Shown one piece after another: positions 34,385-44,687 of a stretch of DNA of 64,000 bases. The first letter of the stretch is position 1. The number at the start of each line of letters is the position of its first letter. Where the stretch lies: NCBI GenBank assembly GCA_017983495.1, contig JAGOBH010000009.1:1-64000 (forward strand). Reading direction: 5' to 3'. Origin of the DNA: Pyrinomonadaceae bacterium (GTDB lineage Bacteria; Acidobacteriota; Blastocatellia; Pyrinomonadales; Pyrinomonadaceae). The translations under genes were made by a program, and so were the position numbers. The notes under the pieces were generated by a model, which worked only from the letters and a program-made list of their open reading frames with translations, did not search any database and was not told the DNA's origin.

Positions 34385-36091
34385 TCACTTCGACCCGGCA
34401 AGCATCGCCCGGGCGTTTTCGCGGGCGGCTTCGGTGATCTGTTCTCCGGCGAGCATTCGGGCGATCTCCTCGACGCGTTCGTCTGACGCGAGTTCGCGGA
34501 TGCCAACCGTGGTCTTATCGCGTGCGATCTGTTTGTCGACGACATAATGCCGGTCCGCGAGCGACGCGATCTGAGCCTGGTGCGTGACGCAGAGTACCTG
34601 CTGAGTGGCGGCAAGCTCTTTCAGTTTGCGGCCGACCGCCTCGGCAACGCGCCCGCCGATGCCGACATCGACCTCGTCAAATACGGCTGCACTGCCGGCG
34701 TCGACTGCCCTTGCGGCGGTCTTTAGTATCAGCATCAAACGCGAGGCTTCGCCGCCGGATGCGACCTTGGCGAGCGGCCGCGGCGATTCGCCCGGATTGG
34801 CCGAAAAATAAAATTCGACGTCGTCAAATCCGTTTGCGGAGAATGAACGTTCGACGTCCTCGCCGTCAAGCTGATCAGTCGTCGGTGCCGCCACACGCAC
34901 CTCAAAGACCGCACGCTCGAGAGCGACGTCCCGCAGGCTCTCGATCACCTTTTTCTCAAATTTCTTGGCTTCACGCAGCCGCTCTTCATGAAGACGCGTG
35001 GCCGCCGCGATATACGCCGATCTCGCAGCCGCCAGCCTCGCTTTCAGCTCCTGTTCGTAAAGATCGGACGTTTCAATGCGGGCGAGACGCGTTTGGGCGT
35101 CTGCCAGATGTTCGAGTACGGTCTCGATGGAATCACCGTATTTTCGCTTGAGCCGCGTCATCTCCGCCAGGCGATTTTCGATCTCCTCGAGCCGCTCGGG
35201 CGAAAATTCGATGTGCGACATCAGGTCGCGTGCAGCAAAGGCCGCCTCTTCGATCACGGCCCGGGCGGACGCGAGCCCCTCGTCAAACTCGGCGAACCGC
35301 GAATCGTATTCGGCAAGCTCGGCGATCTTTTTCGTCGAACGCTCGAGAGTCGTCAGTGTCGAGAGCGAATCTTCGTAGAGTAGTGCGTAAGCGTCGCTGC
35401 TCAACGCGGACAGCTTTTCGACATTGTTGAGCCGGAGCTTTTCTTCCTCGAGTTCGGTGTCCTCGCCGATCGTCAGTCCGGCTTTGCCGATCTCATCGAC
35501 CTGAAAACGCAGGATGTCGACGAGCCGCAGTTTCTCGGCGTCATCGCGTTTTAGTTCGGCTAGCTCGTTTTTCACCGCCGACCATTCACGGTACGCGGCG
35601 GCGGTCGAGGCGGCCGGTTCGGCATTTCCGGCGTACTGATCGAGCATCTCAATATGCGTCGAAACGTCATACAGAGCGGTCTGTTCGCCCTGGCCGTGAA
35701 TATTGACCAGATGCGTGCCAATGCGTTTAAGGAACGCCTGTGTGACCATCTGGTCATTAACGAAGATCCGATTTTTTCCGGTCGCCGACAATTCACGCCG
35801 GACGATCAAGTCTGCTTCGGCTGCATCATCGATCTCGAGCCCGCTCTCGTCAAACGCCGCCTTTAGCTCACCATCGACGGTTAGGCTGAAAAGCCCCTCG
35901 ATCAGAGCCGATGCCTCGCCCTGTTTGATCAACTCGGAATATACACGTTCGCCGGTCAGGGCACCGAGACTGTCGACGATGATCGATTTGCCCGAGCCGG
36001 TCTCGCCGGTCAAAAGGTTGAGCCCGTCGCCAAACTCGATCTCGAGCTGGTCGATAAGCGCAATATTTTTGATCCTGAGCCGGCTTAACAT
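34385..36091 (-). CDS. recN: DNA repair protein RecN
   Basis: The 568-residue SMC-like ATPase has Walker A GETGSGKSI near residue 31, two long coiled-coil stretches flanking a central hinge, the signature VASGGEASRLMLILK near 435, and Walker B AAVFDEVDVGIGG near 465. RecN gathers DNA ends during double-strand break repair. Its length is typical. A GAAGGTGG inside the end of the upstream peptidase gene serves as the ribosome binding site, and the gap to that gene is three bases. Confidence 0.95.
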   Translation of the reverse strand: MLSRLRIKNIALIDQLEIEFGDGLNLLTGETGSGKSIIVDSLGALTGERVYSELIKQGEASALIEGLFSLTVDGELKAAFDESGLEIDDAAEADLIVRRELSATGKNRIFVNDQMVTQAFLKRIGTHLVNIHGQGEQTALYDVSTHIEMLDQYAGNAEPAASTAAAYREWSAVKNELAELKRDDAEKLRLVDILRFQVDEIGKAGLTIGEDTELEEEKLRLNNVEKLSALSSDAYALLYEDSLSTLTTLERSTKKIAELAEYDSRFAEFDEGLASARAVIEEAAFAARDLMSHIEFSPERLEEIENRLAEMTRLKRKYGDSIETVLEHLADAQTRLARIETSDLYEQELKARLAAARSAYIAAATRLHEERLREAKKFEKKVIESLRDVALERAVFEVRVAAPTTDQLDGEDVERSFSANGFDDVEFYFSANPGESPRPLAKVASGGEASRLMLILKTAARAVDAGSAAVFDEVDVGIGGRVAEAVGRKLKELAATQQVLCVTHQAQIASLADRHYVVDKQIARDKTTVGIRELASDERVEEIARMLAGEQITEAARENARAMLAGSK

Positions 36092-36094
36092 CTG

Positions 36095-37429
36095 TTATCT
36101 GCCACCTTCGGCAGGTTTGCGGATCTGCGGTACGACACCCGCACCTTTTATCCATTTACCGCCTGAAAATATCGCGTCCGGCGGAAACTGCTTTTCAAGT
36201 TCGGTCGAGCTCCAATCAACGACGCGGTCACGCCGATAGAACATAAATTCACCCAATTCGCCAACCTTCATTTTACCCAAACGCTGAACGACGTTGAACC
36301 CCGATGCGTCATACTCCTCAAGCCCGATCATTCGACCTAGATCGCCGATCTCACGAATGTAGTTGGGGGCGACAAAGCTGGCACGCCGCCGCTCGGTATT
36401 GACACCGATATCGCCAGTGAACGCTGTCCCCGACTCGAGCGAACCGATCATGTTTGCCTTGCGGAAAACAAAATAGTAGATGCCGCCCGATCCGTTTTCC
36501 GTCAGCGACACGTACGGCTGCGGACTCTGCGTCCGCTCACTGCCGGTCACGATCGAATTGAGTGCCGCGATAAACGCGACGAAATTTAGACGAACCAGGA
36601 ACATCTCGTCTTTACCGTACAACGCACCGGTCTCGATCAATATCGTCGGAGTGCCCCAAGCCGAAAAATTATCGCCGAAAGCCGTCGGTGTCCACTCGTC
36701 GCCGTATCGGCCGATGTTGCCGGGAATGAACTCGTTGAGAGCGTTCACCATTACTGCCGTGATGCGCTGATTGCGAGCCTGGCCCTCGTCGAGCGTTTTC
36801 GCTTCGTCACCGTAGACCACTAGAAACGAGATCGTCGCCTGTTTGCCGGTCTGCCCGACCGTTGTCAGCGATTGCTGATTGTGCAGGTTAAATCCTATCG
36901 CCGGCGACCAATCGTCACGCAGTTTCTTTAATAATCGTGCCTCGGGCGTCTGCAATGCACGTGCGTCGCGATTGATGTCGATGCCCTGCAGATTACGCCG
37001 TTGAAACGCCTCGGTTCCGTCAGGGTTGAGCATCGGGACGGCACGAATCGTCAGCGTTTCCGATATTTTCTTAACCCACGGCAGATCGCGGTTCCTCTGA
37101 AGATACGCGAGCATATCGATCAGGGCCGATGTGGCCGTCGGTTCGTCACCATGCATCTGCGACCACATAAAGACCTTGGTCGGCCCGGTGCCGAATTCGG
37201 CCTGAAATATCTCGCGGTTAGCATTACTGCGGCCGACCTCCTCGACCTTGAGCCCGAGCTTCTTTAACTGTTCGAGATATACGAGCAGATCTTTGTGCCG
37301 GACGTCGGAAGGAAATATCCGCGAAATATGCTCTTTATCCCAGATCTCTGCAATTTCCCTGGGCGTCTGCGCTGTTGCCATGGCTGAATACAAAACTATC
37401 ACCAGGAGAGTAAGAACGGCGATTTTCAT
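36095..37429 (-). CDS. secreted M14-family zinc carboxypeptidase
   Basis: The 444-residue protein has a signal peptide (cut near MATA-QTP). The M14 zinc site is visible: HGDEPT (H-x2-E, near residue 94), the downstream FNLHNQQS with the third ligand and TILIETGAL with the catalytic Glu. It therefore probably cleaves C-terminal residues from peptides in the periplasm or outside. The C-terminal 150 residues form an unassigned domain. Its stop lies three bases before recN, so the two are cotranscribed, although their functions have no obvious link. Confidence 0.88.
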   Translation of the reverse strand: MKIAVLTLLVIVLYSAMATAQTPREIAEIWDKEHISRIFPSDVRHKDLLVYLEQLKKLGLKVEEVGRSNANREIFQAEFGTGPTKVFMWSQMHGDEPTATSALIDMLAYLQRNRDLPWVKKISETLTIRAVPMLNPDGTEAFQRRNLQGIDINRDARALQTPEARLLKKLRDDWSPAIGFNLHNQQSLTTVGQTGKQATISFLVVYGDEAKTLDEGQARNQRITAVMVNALNEFIPGNIGRYGDEWTPTAFGDNFSAWGTPTILIETGALYGKDEMFLVRLNFVAFIAALNSIVTGSERTQSPQPYVSLTENGSGGIYYFVFRKANMIGSLESGTAFTGDIGVNTERRRASFVAPNYIREIGDLGRMIGLEEYDASGFNVVQRLGKMKVGELGEFMFYRRDRVVDWSSTELEKQFPPDAIFSGGKWIKGAGVVPQIRKPAEGGR

Positions 37430-37548
37430 AGACTACAAAGATAAACCGCAAAGGTCGGTAACATCAACTATTAGTTGCGTTTTGTTGTCAACGAGATCAC
37501 CGCAAACCTGGAATTTCCGGTCTTTGGGCAAGCCGAACCAACGAATTT

Positions 37549-39483
37549 TCACTTCAAAACACGCAGCAGTTCGGCGACGCTCCAGGCTTGGGCAAAGCAT
37601 CCGCGGGGGCGGTGAGGTTCATCAGCGTCAAAGATCTCAGAGATCTGCCCGACCCCGGCCTCATGAAGGTGAGAGGTCAGGCCATTTAGCATTTCGGCCA
37701 CAGTTTCCTCGCGGTCCGGATAGACGCGTCGGTATGCGTCAATAAATCCGCCGATCGGCCAGGCCCAGACGGTGCCCTGATGATATGCCGAATCGCGTGC
37801 CAGCGGGCTGCCGATGTAGATCGGGCAATAGCGTTTGTCACGCGGCGACAAGGATCGCAGACCTACCGGCGTCAGCAGTTCGGCGGCGACTTTATCGACG
37901 ACCTTGCGCGCTCGCTCCGGGCTGAGCATGCTGTTAGCGAGGCTTGCGGCAAAGATCTGATTTGGCCTGACAGATGCGTCACGCTCGCCCTTATTGACCA
38001 CATCGAACAGGCATTGTTCGGCGTTATTCCAAAACAGGGCGTTAAAGCTCTGGTCGCAAAGCTCGGCAAGAGCCTTGAACCGACGCACATCCTCCGGCTT
38101 TTTTAGACGGTTGGCATATTCGGACATTATCCGAAGGGCGTTGTACCAGAGAGCCTGTATTTCGACCGGTTTACCGATTCGCGGCGTGATGACGACACTG
38201 CCGATCTTGGCGTCCATCCACGTCAATTGCGTGCCCGCTTCGCCCGCGTAGAGCAATCCGTCGGTGTCTACGTGGATCTCGTACCGCGTGCCGCGAACGT
38301 GCCAGTCGATAATGCCGACCAGTTTGTCGTAGAGCGACTTCTTAATAAGATCGAGGTCGCCCGTCGCCTCGACATACGCCCGCACGGCTTCGAAATACCA
38401 GAGCGTTGCGTCGACCGTATTGTAATCGGCCGTTTCGCTCTCGTCGGGAAACCGGTTTGGGATCATTCCCTGCGAGATGTGCCGGGAATATTCCACGATG
38501 ATGTCGCGGGCGATCGCCGGCCGGCTTGTCGCGAGCGTCAGGCCGCTGAGAGCGATCATCGTGTCGCGTCCCCAGTCGGAAAACCATGGGTAACCGGCAA
38601 TTATCGAATGTCCGCCGCCGCGTTTGACGATGAACTGATCCGCGGCCTGAACGAGCACCTTGGTATTGTCGTCCTCCGCACCGGCAGCCGCGTTGAGAGC
38701 ATCACGACGGGCGATCTCTGAAAGTTTCAGCTCGGCAGCATCCCCTGCAAAACCCTCGTCCGTGGACGCAATGGCGTGGGCCGGTGTGGCAAGGTCATAT
38801 TTCAGCACAAAGGGCTGAAACAGGTCTTCGTGAAAATCGAATCCGCGTTCGCGTTCGATCGCGTATTCAAAATTGCGATACCAATGGCCGCTTTCGGCGA
38901 CCGCGTCGGCATTGTGGATAATGTTAAGCGGTAGCTTGTCGGAATATGGCTTTATCGAGACCGTGTTTTGGATCTCGGTGTAGCTGGTATCGAATTCGGC
39001 GTTTGCGTGTTGGAGATGATGATAGTCGACGAACGAGATCAGCGGCCGCACCTCAAGCGAGATCGCCGCGGCCGTTCCAGCATCCGTTATCGACCATTCG
39101 CAAACAGCCGCATTGCTGCCGTGAACCATAAATATGGTCTTGATCAGCTTGACTCCGCCCGCGTTATACGTCCACGTCGGAAACGGATCGAGGACGAAAG
39201 AAGATATAAGCCGGTAGCCATCGGGCTGTACGGCACCGGGAAAACGGTTGGTCGAAAGTTCGAACTCTTCGCCATCAACGATCAGCAACTCCTCATATTT
39301 TGAGAGAATGGTCAGACGGCCGAGCGGCGGATCGATGGCGGCGGTCAATATACTGTGATAACGACGCGTCGATGCTCCAGAGATCGTCCCGCAGGCAAAT
39401 CCGCCGATGCCGTTGGTTTCGAGCCACTCGCGGCTAGTCGCGGCGTCGAGATCAATACAAATATCGCGGTCGAAAGAGATCAT
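37549..39483 (-). CDS. glycogen debranching enzyme (amylo-alpha-1,6-glucosidase family)
   Basis: The 644-residue protein has an N-terminal beta domain of the GDE_N type (WLETNGIGGFACGTISGASTRRYHS, then LSKYEELLIVDGEEF). A C-terminal (alpha/alpha)6 domain follows with YPWFSDWGRDTMIALSGL, IPNRFPDESETADYNTVDATLW, GEAGTQLTWMDAK and YHQGTVWAWPIG. These are the conserved blocks of GH133-type debranching enzymes, which hydrolyse alpha-1,6 branches of glycogen. It is cytoplasmic. The gene follows a glycosyltransferase gene on the same strand after 36 bases, in keeping with joint carbohydrate metabolism. Confidence 0.92.
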   Translation of the reverse strand: MISFDRDICIDLDAATSREWLETNGIGGFACGTISGASTRRYHSILTAAIDPPLGRLTILSKYEELLIVDGEEFELSTNRFPGAVQPDGYRLISSFVLDPFPTWTYNAGGVKLIKTIFMVHGSNAAVCEWSITDAGTAAAISLEVRPLISFVDYHHLQHANAEFDTSYTEIQNTVSIKPYSDKLPLNIIHNADAVAESGHWYRNFEYAIERERGFDFHEDLFQPFVLKYDLATPAHAIASTDEGFAGDAAELKLSEIARRDALNAAAGAEDDNTKVLVQAADQFIVKRGGGHSIIAGYPWFSDWGRDTMIALSGLTLATSRPAIARDIIVEYSRHISQGMIPNRFPDESETADYNTVDATLWYFEAVRAYVEATGDLDLIKKSLYDKLVGIIDWHVRGTRYEIHVDTDGLLYAGEAGTQLTWMDAKIGSVVITPRIGKPVEIQALWYNALRIMSEYANRLKKPEDVRRFKALAELCDQSFNALFWNNAEQCLFDVVNKGERDASVRPNQIFAASLANSMLSPERARKVVDKVAAELLTPVGLRSLSPRDKRYCPIYIGSPLARDSAYHQGTVWAWPIGGFIDAYRRVYPDREETVAEMLNGLTSHLHEAGVGQISEIFDADEPHRPRGCFAQAWSVAELLRVLK

Positions 39484-39519
39484 TTTGAGTACTTAGAATG
39501 TAATACTGCGGATAAAATA

Positions 39520-40638
39520 CTATCGTGCGGCAATTGACCGGGCAGTGTCGCTCGTCACATCGCGATAAAGATTTTCCGTGGCGTCGATCATCCGCGTCAG
39601 CGAAAAACGATCCTCGGCGATCGCCCGCAGTTGTTCGGCGACGTTGATGCGGAGGTCTTTGTCCGCCAGCATCTCGCTCACAGCATCTGCGAGGGCCACA
39701 GGGTCCGCAATAGGAACGATCTTGCCGACGTTACCGAGCAGCTCTTTGGCCCCGTCGGTCGCGGTCGCAACGACCGCCTTGCCGCGTGACATTGCCTCGA
39801 GCAATGCCAGGCCAAAGCTCTCTGAGTGAGACGGCGAGACAAAAACGTCGGTCGCCGCAAAGAACGGCGAAGTGTCGTCGAGCCAGTCGAGCCACAAAAA
39901 CCGATCAGCAAGTCCAAAAACTTTGACCAAACGCCGCAGTTCACGCCGAAAACGCTTATCTGCCGTATTGTCCTTACCGGCGACGACAAAGTACGCCTTC
40001 GGGTTCGTCTTGGCTATCTCATTTGCCGCCAGCACAAAATCACGCTGGCCCTTGAGGGGTTTCAGTTCACCGATCGTGCCTACGACCAATGCATCGTCCG
40101 GAATGCCGTGAAACGATCGAAACTCGGCATTCCTGGCAGCCATGTCACCGGTCACCCCGACCGTCAGGCCATTGTAAATGACATTGATCTTGCCCGCGGG
40201 GAAGATCTTTTCCAGCTGCGTTGCCACTGCAGGCGAAACGGCGATAGCGGCATCGACGTTATTCAAAGCGAATTTATGGAATGGTTTTAGCGGAAACATA
40301 ACGTGCCGCGTCAGTACCAGCCGCGTTTCACTCGAAATTCGGCAGGCGACGCCGGCAGCCAGATAATCACGTGCGACGTGAGCGTGAATGATATCGATCT
40401 TATGTTCCTTGAGATAGTTGCCGATACGCTTGGCACTGAACATACCAAACGAATTGCGGATCGACACATGGAGGAAATTCTCGTGCGGGATAAAATCCAG
40501 CTGACCTTCCCATTCGTTGGTCGGGCGAAGAGCGACAAACACCTCGTGCCCGCGTTCCTGCAGCCCGCGGCACAGGTCGGCCATGTGGCGTTCCCCGCCG
40601 CCATAGGTTTTTGCTGATGAAACCTGCAAAATGCGCAT
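39520..40638 (-). CDS. GT4-family glycosyltransferase
   Basis: The ATG at 40638 gives 372 residues beginning MRILQVSSAKTYGGGERHM, the normal start of GT-B glycosyltransferases. A longer frame to 40743 overlaps a terminator and the neighbour gene and is rejected. The C-terminal domain has VGTIGELKPLKGQRDF and the E-x7-E motif ESFGLALLEAMS that bind the sugar nucleotide. Acceptor and donor are unknown. It could serve surface polysaccharide or, from the neighbouring debranching enzyme, alpha-glucan metabolism. Confidence 0.9.
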   Translation of the reverse strand: MRILQVSSAKTYGGGERHMADLCRGLQERGHEVFVALRPTNEWEGQLDFIPHENFLHVSIRNSFGMFSAKRIGNYLKEHKIDIIHAHVARDYLAAGVACRISSETRLVLTRHVMFPLKPFHKFALNNVDAAIAVSPAVATQLEKIFPAGKINVIYNGLTVGVTGDMAARNAEFRSFHGIPDDALVVGTIGELKPLKGQRDFVLAANEIAKTNPKAYFVVAGKDNTADKRFRRELRRLVKVFGLADRFLWLDWLDDTSPFFAATDVFVSPSHSESFGLALLEAMSRGKAVVATATDGAKELLGNVGKIVPIADPVALADAVSEMLADKDLRINVAEQLRAIAEDRFSLTRMIDATENLYRDVTSDTARSIAAR

Positions 40639-40666
40639 CGAGAAAAGATTACACGGATGCGGAGAG

Positions 40667-40700
40667 AAAAAAAAGGCACGCTTGCCTAAACAAGCGTGCC
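40667..40700 (-). terminator. rho-independent terminator of the Oar-like receptor gene
   Basis: GGCACGCTTG (40675-40684) pairs perfectly with CAAGCGTGCC (40691-40700) around CCTAAA. On the leftward strand the stem is followed by eight T residues. It lies 24 bases past the receptor stop and ends that transcript before the glycosyltransferase gene. Confidence 0.92.
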
Positions 40701-40723
40701 GAAGGTTTTTCCCTAAGGAAAAA

Positions 40724-43700
40724 TTAGAATTGGAAACGTGCACCGAGCTGCATCTGGAATACCTGCTGGCCCGGGTTCAAGCCTGACAGATTCAGTTTGC
40801 CGAAGTTTGTAGCTGTAGGCGTCTGCTGAATGATGTTCAGGAAGTTGATGTTGGTAACACCGCTGAGTCCGCAGGTCGATGTCGACGATGAACAGTAGTT
40901 GGTCGTCGCCGATCCCGAGAACTGGCTGTCCGAACGGTTCATCAGGTTGAAGAACTCCGCCGAAAGAACCAGGCGGCGAGTTTCGCTAAACTTGATGCCC
41001 TTCTGGACACGAAGGTCAACGTTGTAGATCGGGCGGTTCGTAAAGAAATTACGACGCAGTACCGATCCGGGAGCAACCATCGGGCGTTCGTTGTTGTTAC
41101 CGTCGCCGTTGAGGTCCGAACCTACTTGCGAGTTGACCGGTGAGCCCGAACGCAGGCGGATCGCACTGGCGATCTCAAATCCCCACGGCAGATAGAACAC
41201 CGGATTGGCGACAAATTGATGACGTCGATCGAGACGCGAATTGAACATCTCAGAGCTGAGGTCATACGGGTTGTCGTACAGGACGCCGCCCGCATCGCGT
41301 TCGTTATCGTCATCCGACATCGAGCGTGAAAGTGTGTAGAACGCACTGATGCGGCCCCACTTTTTGCTGATGTTGGTACGAAGCGTAAGTGCACGATAGA
41401 TCGATCGTGCCGACGAATCGCGGATCTGAAGGGTTCCGATATTGGTCAGCGGACGCGATGCACGGTTGACGAGCACACGGCCAGAAACCGGATCAAAACC
41501 GGTGCGAGCCGGAAGGTTGATGTCGCGATTACGCTGCAAGTAAATGGTATTTACTTCGGAGTAATCGGCACCGATCGTAACGCCGTTCATCAACTGATGC
41601 TCAACACCGCCGCCCCACTGGAACGATTGCGGGTTCTTGAAGTCGGGGTTGATGCCGACAAAGTTAGCACCCTGGAAAGCTCCGAGGTTCGACGGAGGAT
41701 TGGTCGTTGCGTTGAGGATCGAGGTCTGGATCGTTGCGATCTGTGCAGACGACAGGATTGGCAGCGAATTGAGCGAGATCGTGTTCAGATTGATACCGAG
41801 GATCGCGAACTGGCGATAAACGGTGTTCGGTGTAAATCCGGTTCCGCCCATGATGGCGACGTACTGCGGATTCTGTGCTTCGAACGTAGCCTGGTTGAAA
41901 CCGGTCGCCGAGAAAGCAGGGGAACCGAGTGTGACCGAAAGGTCACCGGCCGGGTTACGGAAATTGTTGAACGGTGCCGCGAGAACGATGAGCGGCGTAC
42001 GTGCATAGTATTGACCGGCGTAAGCACGAATAACGGTTTTGCCGTTTCCTTTCGGATCGTAAGCAAATCCGACACGCGGGCCCCACTGATTCTGGCTGTC
42101 CGGTATTGCCGACGGATCGAGCGTACGGCCGCCAAAGATCGGCCACGCGGTGTTGCGGATCAGATTGAGAACGGTCGCATTGTTATTCTCCGAGTCCGGA
42201 TTGAACTGCTTTTCGTAACGCAGGCCAAAGTTCAGCGTCCATTTCTGATTTACACGCCACGAATCCTGAGCAAAGAATGAAAGTTCCTTAACGCCGTATC
42301 CGGCCGAAAGGTTACCGATCTGCTTGTTGTAGCGGGCAGTTGTTGTGTCAAAACGTCCGCGGAACGTTGCCGACTGGGCAGTGCCCATCGCATCGAGAAT
42401 ACCGGTTCCGAGGACTCCACCGGAACCAAGGGTCGATGTAAGGCCCGAGAAGGTGTACACACCGGTCTGATTAAATCCGAATAGCTGATCAGCAAAGATG
42501 TCGCTGAACTCGCCGCCAAACTTGATCGTGTGTGAGCCGGTGATATAGGTCATTGCGTCACCGATCTGGATACGACGGTCATACTGGGTCGTCGGCAGGA
42601 AGTTACGGGTTCCGTATGTTCCGATCGAGGTCGCAATGTTTGCAACGACTTCATTCGGCGTACGCGGACGAGTTTCACGGGCAAACTGACCACGAACTTC
42701 GTTGATCAGGTTTGCCGAGAAAGTGGTGATCCACTGTCCGACGACGATGTTATTCCGGTTTTCTTCCGTTCCGTTCGTCGACAGCGAGTTGGTGGTCGTC
42801 GGGTCGAGTGAAGTTTCACCGGTCGAGACACCGTTGAGAGCCTTATTGGCTGAGAAGTTGTAACGGATGTTAGAGCGATTATCGTCGTTGATGTTCCAGT
42901 CGACCTTGCCGAGAAGTGCATAGGCATCGTTGCTCGACTGATACTGGAGCTCGTTATTGCGATAAAAGTTATAAGCTTCCTGCTGAGCGACGTTAGTCGG
43001 CGTTGCAACACCGACGAGATTCTGGAACAGAACCTGACGCGGAGCACGAAAACGCTGCTGCTCGTACGACGCGAAATAGAAAAGCTTGTCCTTGATGATC
43101 GGGCCGCCGATCGAACCGCCAAACTGATGCTGGGTCGGTGCGAGCGTTGCTTCGAGTCCAAGAGCATTCAAACGCTGATCGGCTAGTGCCTTGGCAAAAT
43201 TGTTGCCAACAGCAAGCTCTTCAGGGCGGATAAGGTAAAAGAGCGATCCGCGAACGTTGTTCGAACCAGATTTGGTTACCGCATTAACAATACCGCCCGA
43301 GCTGCGTCCAAACTCTGCCGAATAACCGGCAGCGACGACCTGAAACTCACGAACCGATTCCTGCGGAATGGTGAAGGCCGAGTTGGCACGTTCGCCGCCG
43401 CGGACACCGCCGAAGAACGGTTGGTTGTAATCGACGCCATCAACGTTGATGTTCGAGTTGATACCACGCTGGCCGGAAAGCGAGATCTGTCCGCGTGACG
43501 GATCGACCTGTGCGGTCGGGGTCAGCGTAACAAAATCCTGAAAACGGCGGCCGTTGATCGGAAGATTCTGAATAGCAGCTTCGTTCTGTACCGAGTCAAA
43601 GTTGTTGGTCGTGGTCTGGATGCCCTCGGCAGTGACCTCGACTACAGCGTTAACGGCACCGGCTCCGAGCGTGACGTTCGCGTCGGTGATACGTCCGACC

Positions 43701-44005
43701 TGAACCTGCACGTCGAGGGCTACCTCGGCAAAGCTGGCTGCGACAGTTTTGACCGAGTAGCTGCCTGGCTGCAAGAGCACAAATCGGTATGTGCCGTCGT
43801 CGCCCGTTATTGCCGACTTGGTCTCATTCGTAGCCTTGCTAACGAGCGTGACCGTTGCGTTCGGAACAATTGCTCCGTTTGTGTCGGTGACAACGCCGGT
43901 GATCTGACCGGTACCTGCCTGTGCCTGGCCAAAGACCTGGCCGACGCACATCAGCAAGCAGAGCGTTATTGCTGATAAAAATTTATTTGAAAAGATTTTA
44001 GTCAT
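40724..44005 (-). CDS. Oar-like TonB-dependent outer-membrane receptor
   Basis: From the ATG at 44005 the protein has 1093 residues. It has a signal peptide (cut near VFG-QAQ) and a carboxypeptidase-regulatory-like domain (about 28-115: GQITGVVTDTNGAIVPNATVTL). A plug region (about 120-250: INGRRFQDFVTLTP, then QESVREFQVV and GGIVNAVTKSGSN) and a long barrel with C-terminal QLGARFQF follow. Oar-like proteins are typical of Acidobacteria and Myxococcus. They may export or import polymers. No substrate can be inferred. The 664-base upstream region is unusually long. Confidence 0.92.
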   Translation of the reverse strand: MTKIFSNKFLSAITLCLLMCVGQVFGQAQAGTGQITGVVTDTNGAIVPNATVTLVSKATNETKSAITGDDGTYRFVLLQPGSYSVKTVAASFAEVALDVQVQVGRITDANVTLGAGAVNAVVEVTAEGIQTTTNNFDSVQNEAAIQNLPINGRRFQDFVTLTPTAQVDPSRGQISLSGQRGINSNINVDGVDYNQPFFGGVRGGERANSAFTIPQESVREFQVVAAGYSAEFGRSSGGIVNAVTKSGSNNVRGSLFYLIRPEELAVGNNFAKALADQRLNALGLEATLAPTQHQFGGSIGGPIIKDKLFYFASYEQQRFRAPRQVLFQNLVGVATPTNVAQQEAYNFYRNNELQYQSSNDAYALLGKVDWNINDDNRSNIRYNFSANKALNGVSTGETSLDPTTTNSLSTNGTEENRNNIVVGQWITTFSANLINEVRGQFARETRPRTPNEVVANIATSIGTYGTRNFLPTTQYDRRIQIGDAMTYITGSHTIKFGGEFSDIFADQLFGFNQTGVYTFSGLTSTLGSGGVLGTGILDAMGTAQSATFRGRFDTTTARYNKQIGNLSAGYGVKELSFFAQDSWRVNQKWTLNFGLRYEKQFNPDSENNNATVLNLIRNTAWPIFGGRTLDPSAIPDSQNQWGPRVGFAYDPKGNGKTVIRAYAGQYYARTPLIVLAAPFNNFRNPAGDLSVTLGSPAFSATGFNQATFEAQNPQYVAIMGGTGFTPNTVYRQFAILGINLNTISLNSLPILSSAQIATIQTSILNATTNPPSNLGAFQGANFVGINPDFKNPQSFQWGGGVEHQLMNGVTIGADYSEVNTIYLQRNRDINLPARTGFDPVSGRVLVNRASRPLTNIGTLQIRDSSARSIYRALTLRTNISKKWGRISAFYTLSRSMSDDDNERDAGGVLYDNPYDLSSEMFNSRLDRRHQFVANPVFYLPWGFEIASAIRLRSGSPVNSQVGSDLNGDGNNNERPMVAPGSVLRRNFFTNRPIYNVDLRVQKGIKFSETRRLVLSAEFFNLMNRSDSQFSGSATTNYCSSSTSTCGLSGVTNINFLNIIQQTPTATNFGKLNLSGLNPGQQVFQMQLGARFQF

Positions 44006-44023
44006 TTGTTTTGGTGACCTCAT

Positions 44024-44687
44024 TGGTTTGGATTTTCCTGGAGCATTATTGCTGGTTGTGAATCAGGAAAATCCTATTTATATTGATTTTTGGATTTTTA
44101 TTTTACTTTTCGGATTTTGTGAAAAAAAACTATTCGCCTTTTGCCCCGAAAAGTGTTTTGACAACTGCAATTTTTCGCACCTAAACCTATGTCCAGCAAT
44201 CTTTTAACGATTCCGAGATCTTAAAAATCAAGACCGGTCATAGACGAGGACCCAAATTGCGTTGCCACTGCTGTGAAAACGTTGCAATTTAAGTTCCGCA
44301 GTTGAATTAATGATGGTTTCATACCGACCGAAAATTGATGTGAACATACCATTAAATCTACGTTACATACGGCCGCCCGGGCATGTAGAAAAAAAGTGAT
44401 TTTCATTCAGAACCGATGCAACCTTTTCGTACGCGATTGCGTTCTAACCGATGTCGCATTTTTTGCGTTCGAGGGATAATTTGGCCATATTTGTAATATT
44501 TTACGTTACAAAACGGCACTGTTGGCGGTCGTGATCGAAAAACATTTGAGATATAAGGGTTTGCGGGGTTTTTTGAAACTTGACTTTTTTGTAAATGTGT
44601 TCTAAGTTGGTCACGAATTTCGTCGCAAACCGTATTCTTCGGACCGCCGGAATAATAACAGTCTTTTGACTGAAAAAAGGGGGAATA
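44024..44687. other. long AT-rich intergenic region between divergent genes
   Basis: No gene or RNA is convincing in this 664-base stretch. It contains an inverted repeat, ACTTTTCGG (44105-44113) and CCGAAAAGT (44146-44154), in the leader of the Oar-like gene. TTGACT at 44580-44585 is a weak -35 candidate for the gene at 44688. Several A/T runs suggest bent DNA or regulatory sites. Confidence 0.4.
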
